Assembly: GCA_947167715.1 (NCBI GenBank)
Contig: CAMVJD010000009.1
Location: 1 to 64,000 of the forward strand
Length of the DNA: 64,000 bases
Direction: 5' to 3'
Origin: an uncultured Eubacteriaceae bacterium
Lineage (GTDB): Bacteria > Bacillota > Clostridia > Lachnospirales > CAG-274
Shown: positions 62,200 through 64,000 of the stretch, in pieces
How the letters are laid out: every line of letters starts with the position of its first letter
Position numbering within the stretch: position 1 is the first letter of the stretch
The notes under the pieces: generated by a model
What the model was told of the DNA's origin: nothing
What the model saw: the letters and a program-made list of their open reading frames with translations, nothing else
Database searches by the model: none
Program-made: the position numbers and the translations under genes

Positions 62200-63657
62200 A
62201 TGAAAAGATATAAAGCGTTATTTACCGCTGCACTTGCTGCGGCTTTGGCTGCCGTAAGCCTTACGGCTGTCCATGCAGGCGAAACCAAAATTGAATTTAC
62301 CGTAAACAGCGCCTTTATGAAGGTAAACGGCGTTTCGGCGGAGATCGACCCGGGTAAGGGTACGGCGCCCGTTATAGTAAACGGCCGCACGCTTTTGCCT
62401 ATACGCGCCGTTGTCGAGGCTATGGGAGGCGAGGTAAGCTGGATAGCCGATACCAAAACGACCGTACTTAAAAAAGGTGAAGACACCGTGGAGCTGACAA
62501 TAGGCAGCGATACCGCATATTTAAACGGAAAGGGTGATAAGCTCGATGCGGCGCCCGTTATAATGAACGGAAGGACTATGCTGCCGCTTCGCTTTGTTGC
62601 CGAAAGCTTCGGCTTTAAAACAGACTGGGATGCCGAAACAAAAAGCATAACCATAACCTCGCTTGAAGAGGAAAAGGAAATAGAATACAACAACAATGAC
62701 GGCAGCTTTACAGAACGCCGTGCGACCGACGGAAAGACCTATGCATTGGGGATGAATGACGAGATATATGTTCTCGGCAAGGATAAAAAGCCCGAGAATA
62801 AGTATACGTCTGTCGGTGATTTTGGCGTAATGTATACCGATGATGCCGGCAAGCTGTATATGCTTACCGAAAACCTTGATACCGATTTTTACGAGCTGGA
62901 GTCCAAGGCGGGAGACAAGATAAGCTTTGATGACACGGAGGAGCTTTCAAATTATGCGGTCAGCGGAAAGGGCAGCGACGGCCTTGTTTATATGGATCTT
63001 GGCGCAAAGTGTATGTATGCCCTTGACGATAAGGGAAATATAGTTAAAAAATTTACAGAAACGGGTGAGCGTGATTATATTTATGAGGATCAAAACGGCG
63101 GCAAGCTTTTGTATATTATGGCAAAGGACGGCGGCCCCGAGGATTATGTAGCCTACAGCGGCGGAAGCGCTATGCTTGAAAGGGCGTATTTTACGACATA
63201 TTTGGGCAGCGACGGCCTTACCTATACCTATGCAAACGACTATTTGATAGCGCTTGACGATAATTTTGAGCCCGTAAAGGAATATAAGCTTTCCCGCGAA
63301 TATAGTATGCTGTCGGACGACGAACACGACGATGTTTATTATATGGAGTATATGGGTATGCTGACGGGTGTTCTTGAGGGTCCGGGTGACGAAAAGACAA
63401 CCTTGACTTATGTAAACGACGGCAGCGATCAGTATAAATTCAAGGACAGCAAGGGCAATATTTATGTCGATGCGGCAGACGGCCTTGCCAAGCTTGACAA
63501 GAACGGAAAGATCGCACTTAAAATGGAGTGGATGGCGTTTTGCCGTGAATATACCGACAGTAAGGGCGAGGTATATACACTTATTTTAGGCGACGATCAT
63601 ATAACGCTTCTTATGCCAAGCGGTCAAACTATCGATTTTCAGGAAACATACGGCTGA
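62200..63657 (+). CDS. Secreted protein with copper-amine-oxidase N-terminal (stalk) domain
   Basis: 485 aa. A signal peptide (cut near VHA) and an about 110-residue Cu-amine-oxidase-like N domain (VIVNGRTLLPIRAVVEAMGG, VIMNGRTMLPLRFVAESFGF), common on clostridial surface proteins. The rest (about 160-485) is repetitive beta structure, perhaps a propeller, with repeats such as GSDGLTYTY and DSKGNIYVDAADG. It starts 12 bases after the zinc-ribbon gene and may be co-transcribed. Confidence 0.75.
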   Translation: MKRYKALFTAALAAALAAVSLTAVHAGETKIEFTVNSAFMKVNGVSAEIDPGKGTAPVIVNGRTLLPIRAVVEAMGGEVSWIADTKTTVLKKGEDTVELTIGSDTAYLNGKGDKLDAAPVIMNGRTMLPLRFVAESFGFKTDWDAETKSITITSLEEEKEIEYNNNDGSFTERRATDGKTYALGMNDEIYVLGKDKKPENKYTSVGDFGVMYTDDAGKLYMLTENLDTDFYELESKAGDKISFDDTEELSNYAVSGKGSDGLVYMDLGAKCMYALDDKGNIVKKFTETGERDYIYEDQNGGKLLYIMAKDGGPEDYVAYSGGSAMLERAYFTTYLGSDGLTYTYANDYLIALDDNFEPVKEYKLSREYSMLSDDEHDDVYYMEYMGMLTGVLEGPGDEKTTLTYVNDGSDQYKFKDSKGNIYVDAADGLAKLDKNGKIALKMEWMAFCREYTDSKGEVYTLILGDDHITLLMPSGQTIDFQETYG

Positions 63658-63747
63658 TAAAATTTTAAGGTATTGAATTTTTATCCGGCTTATGCTATAA
63701 TGTGAACGTATAAGAAATTATATATATTTTTTAGGAGGAATGTGTAT

Positions 63748-64000
63748 ATGGCATGTTTTATTGTACCTGCAACGGAGGCTGTTGTAACAACGGCTGTTAA
63801 AGCAGCAGCGGACAAAAAATCAAAAAAAACATCAAAGGAGATAACAAATCCCTTTGTTAAAAGAATGGACTGGCTTAACAATATGCTTTGGGGCGGCAGC
63901 GCGCTGCTTGCTTTTGAGCATGTATGGCATGGTGAGGTAACACCTTGGTTTCCGTTTTTAACAAATGCCGCAAATGCCGCAGACCGTGCGGAAATGTTCA
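63748..64000 (+). CDS. Conserved clostridial protein, cut by window end
   Basis: Partial; at least 84 residues, running off the window. AGGAGG lies 9 bases before the ATG. It has a Lys-rich N-terminal part and then WLNNMLWGGSALLAFEHVWHGE, a probable membrane segment, and WFPFLTN. I recall similar short membrane proteins in Clostridia, but no function is known to me. The ORF track does not list it. Confidence 0.65.
   Translation, partial: MACFIVPATEAVVTTAVKAAADKKSKKTSKEITNPFVKRMDWLNNMLWGGSALLAFEHVWHGEVTPWFPFLTNAANAADRAEMF

Overview
The window looks like chromosome from a spore-forming, pectin-degrading member of the Clostridia, probably gut-associated and Oscillospiraceae- or Monoglobus-like. 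I infer this from spo0A, type I dockerins, FIVAR and BspA-type repeat modules, several pectate lyases, AGGAGG ribosome binding sites, a CIRCE-controlled hrcA-grpE-dnaK-dnaJ cluster and moderate GC. I cannot name the species. I found no tRNA, rRNA or CRISPR array.

Layout. (1) 1-10,020: a two-gene pectate lyase operon on the minus strand, divergent from a BlaI-type repressor, a sensorless M56 (BlaR1-like) protease and a secreted dockerin protein that appears to carry a chagasin-like cysteine-protease inhibitor domain. (2) About 10,162-29,472: an integrative mobilizable element (IME) of about 19.2 kb. It is bounded by a 69-bp direct repeat (4 mismatches) covering the 5' end of a low-molecular-weight protein tyrosine phosphatase (PTP) gene, so the intact gene stands just outside the right end and a 15-codon stub lies at the left end. 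The IME has a Tn916-type integrase, an excisionase, a MOBP-type relaxase, an oriT-like region and paired integrase arm-type sites. Its cargo is an AlbA_2/Schlafen-like protein, a GNAT plus ASCH pair, a complete retron, a pectate lyase nearly identical to the chromosomal one, and an ECF sigma/anti-sigma operon ending in a papain-like protein that has lost its catalytic Cys and Asn. A remnant of a related integrase lies just outside the left end, so this site has probably been used before. (3) 29,435-36,774: housekeeping genes (PTP, adenosine deaminase, PHP phosphatase, WYL regulator, amidase, a degenerate Spo0A paralog behind a 0A box, a YhaM-type nuclease, an RNA uracil methyltransferase). (4) 36,887-42,648: divergent secreted PL9 and PL1 pectate lyases that share a beta-sandwich module and poly-Ser linkers but lack dockerins. 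(5) 42,744-64,000: cyclophilin, phosphoesterase/small alarmone synthetase, CYTH protein, Spo0A, an acidic protein with a pseudokinase, a dockerin-bearing secreted protein, a CDF transporter, RqcH, the heat-shock operon, a zinc-ribbon membrane protein, a copper-amine-oxidase-fold secreted protein and a gene cut by the window end. Three intergenic palindromic elements lie here.

The best candidate for an unusual system is the retron at 14,135-16,585: a phosphoribosyltransferase-like protein, a small winged-helix-like protein, a structured msr-msd RNA with its own promoter, and a reverse transcriptase with retron-specific motifs, all carried on an IME that also moves a plant-polysaccharide lyase. 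The two themes of the window are extracellular pectin breakdown (five lyases plus dockerin and inhibitor proteins) and a mobile island that mixes defence-like genes with nutritional cargo.
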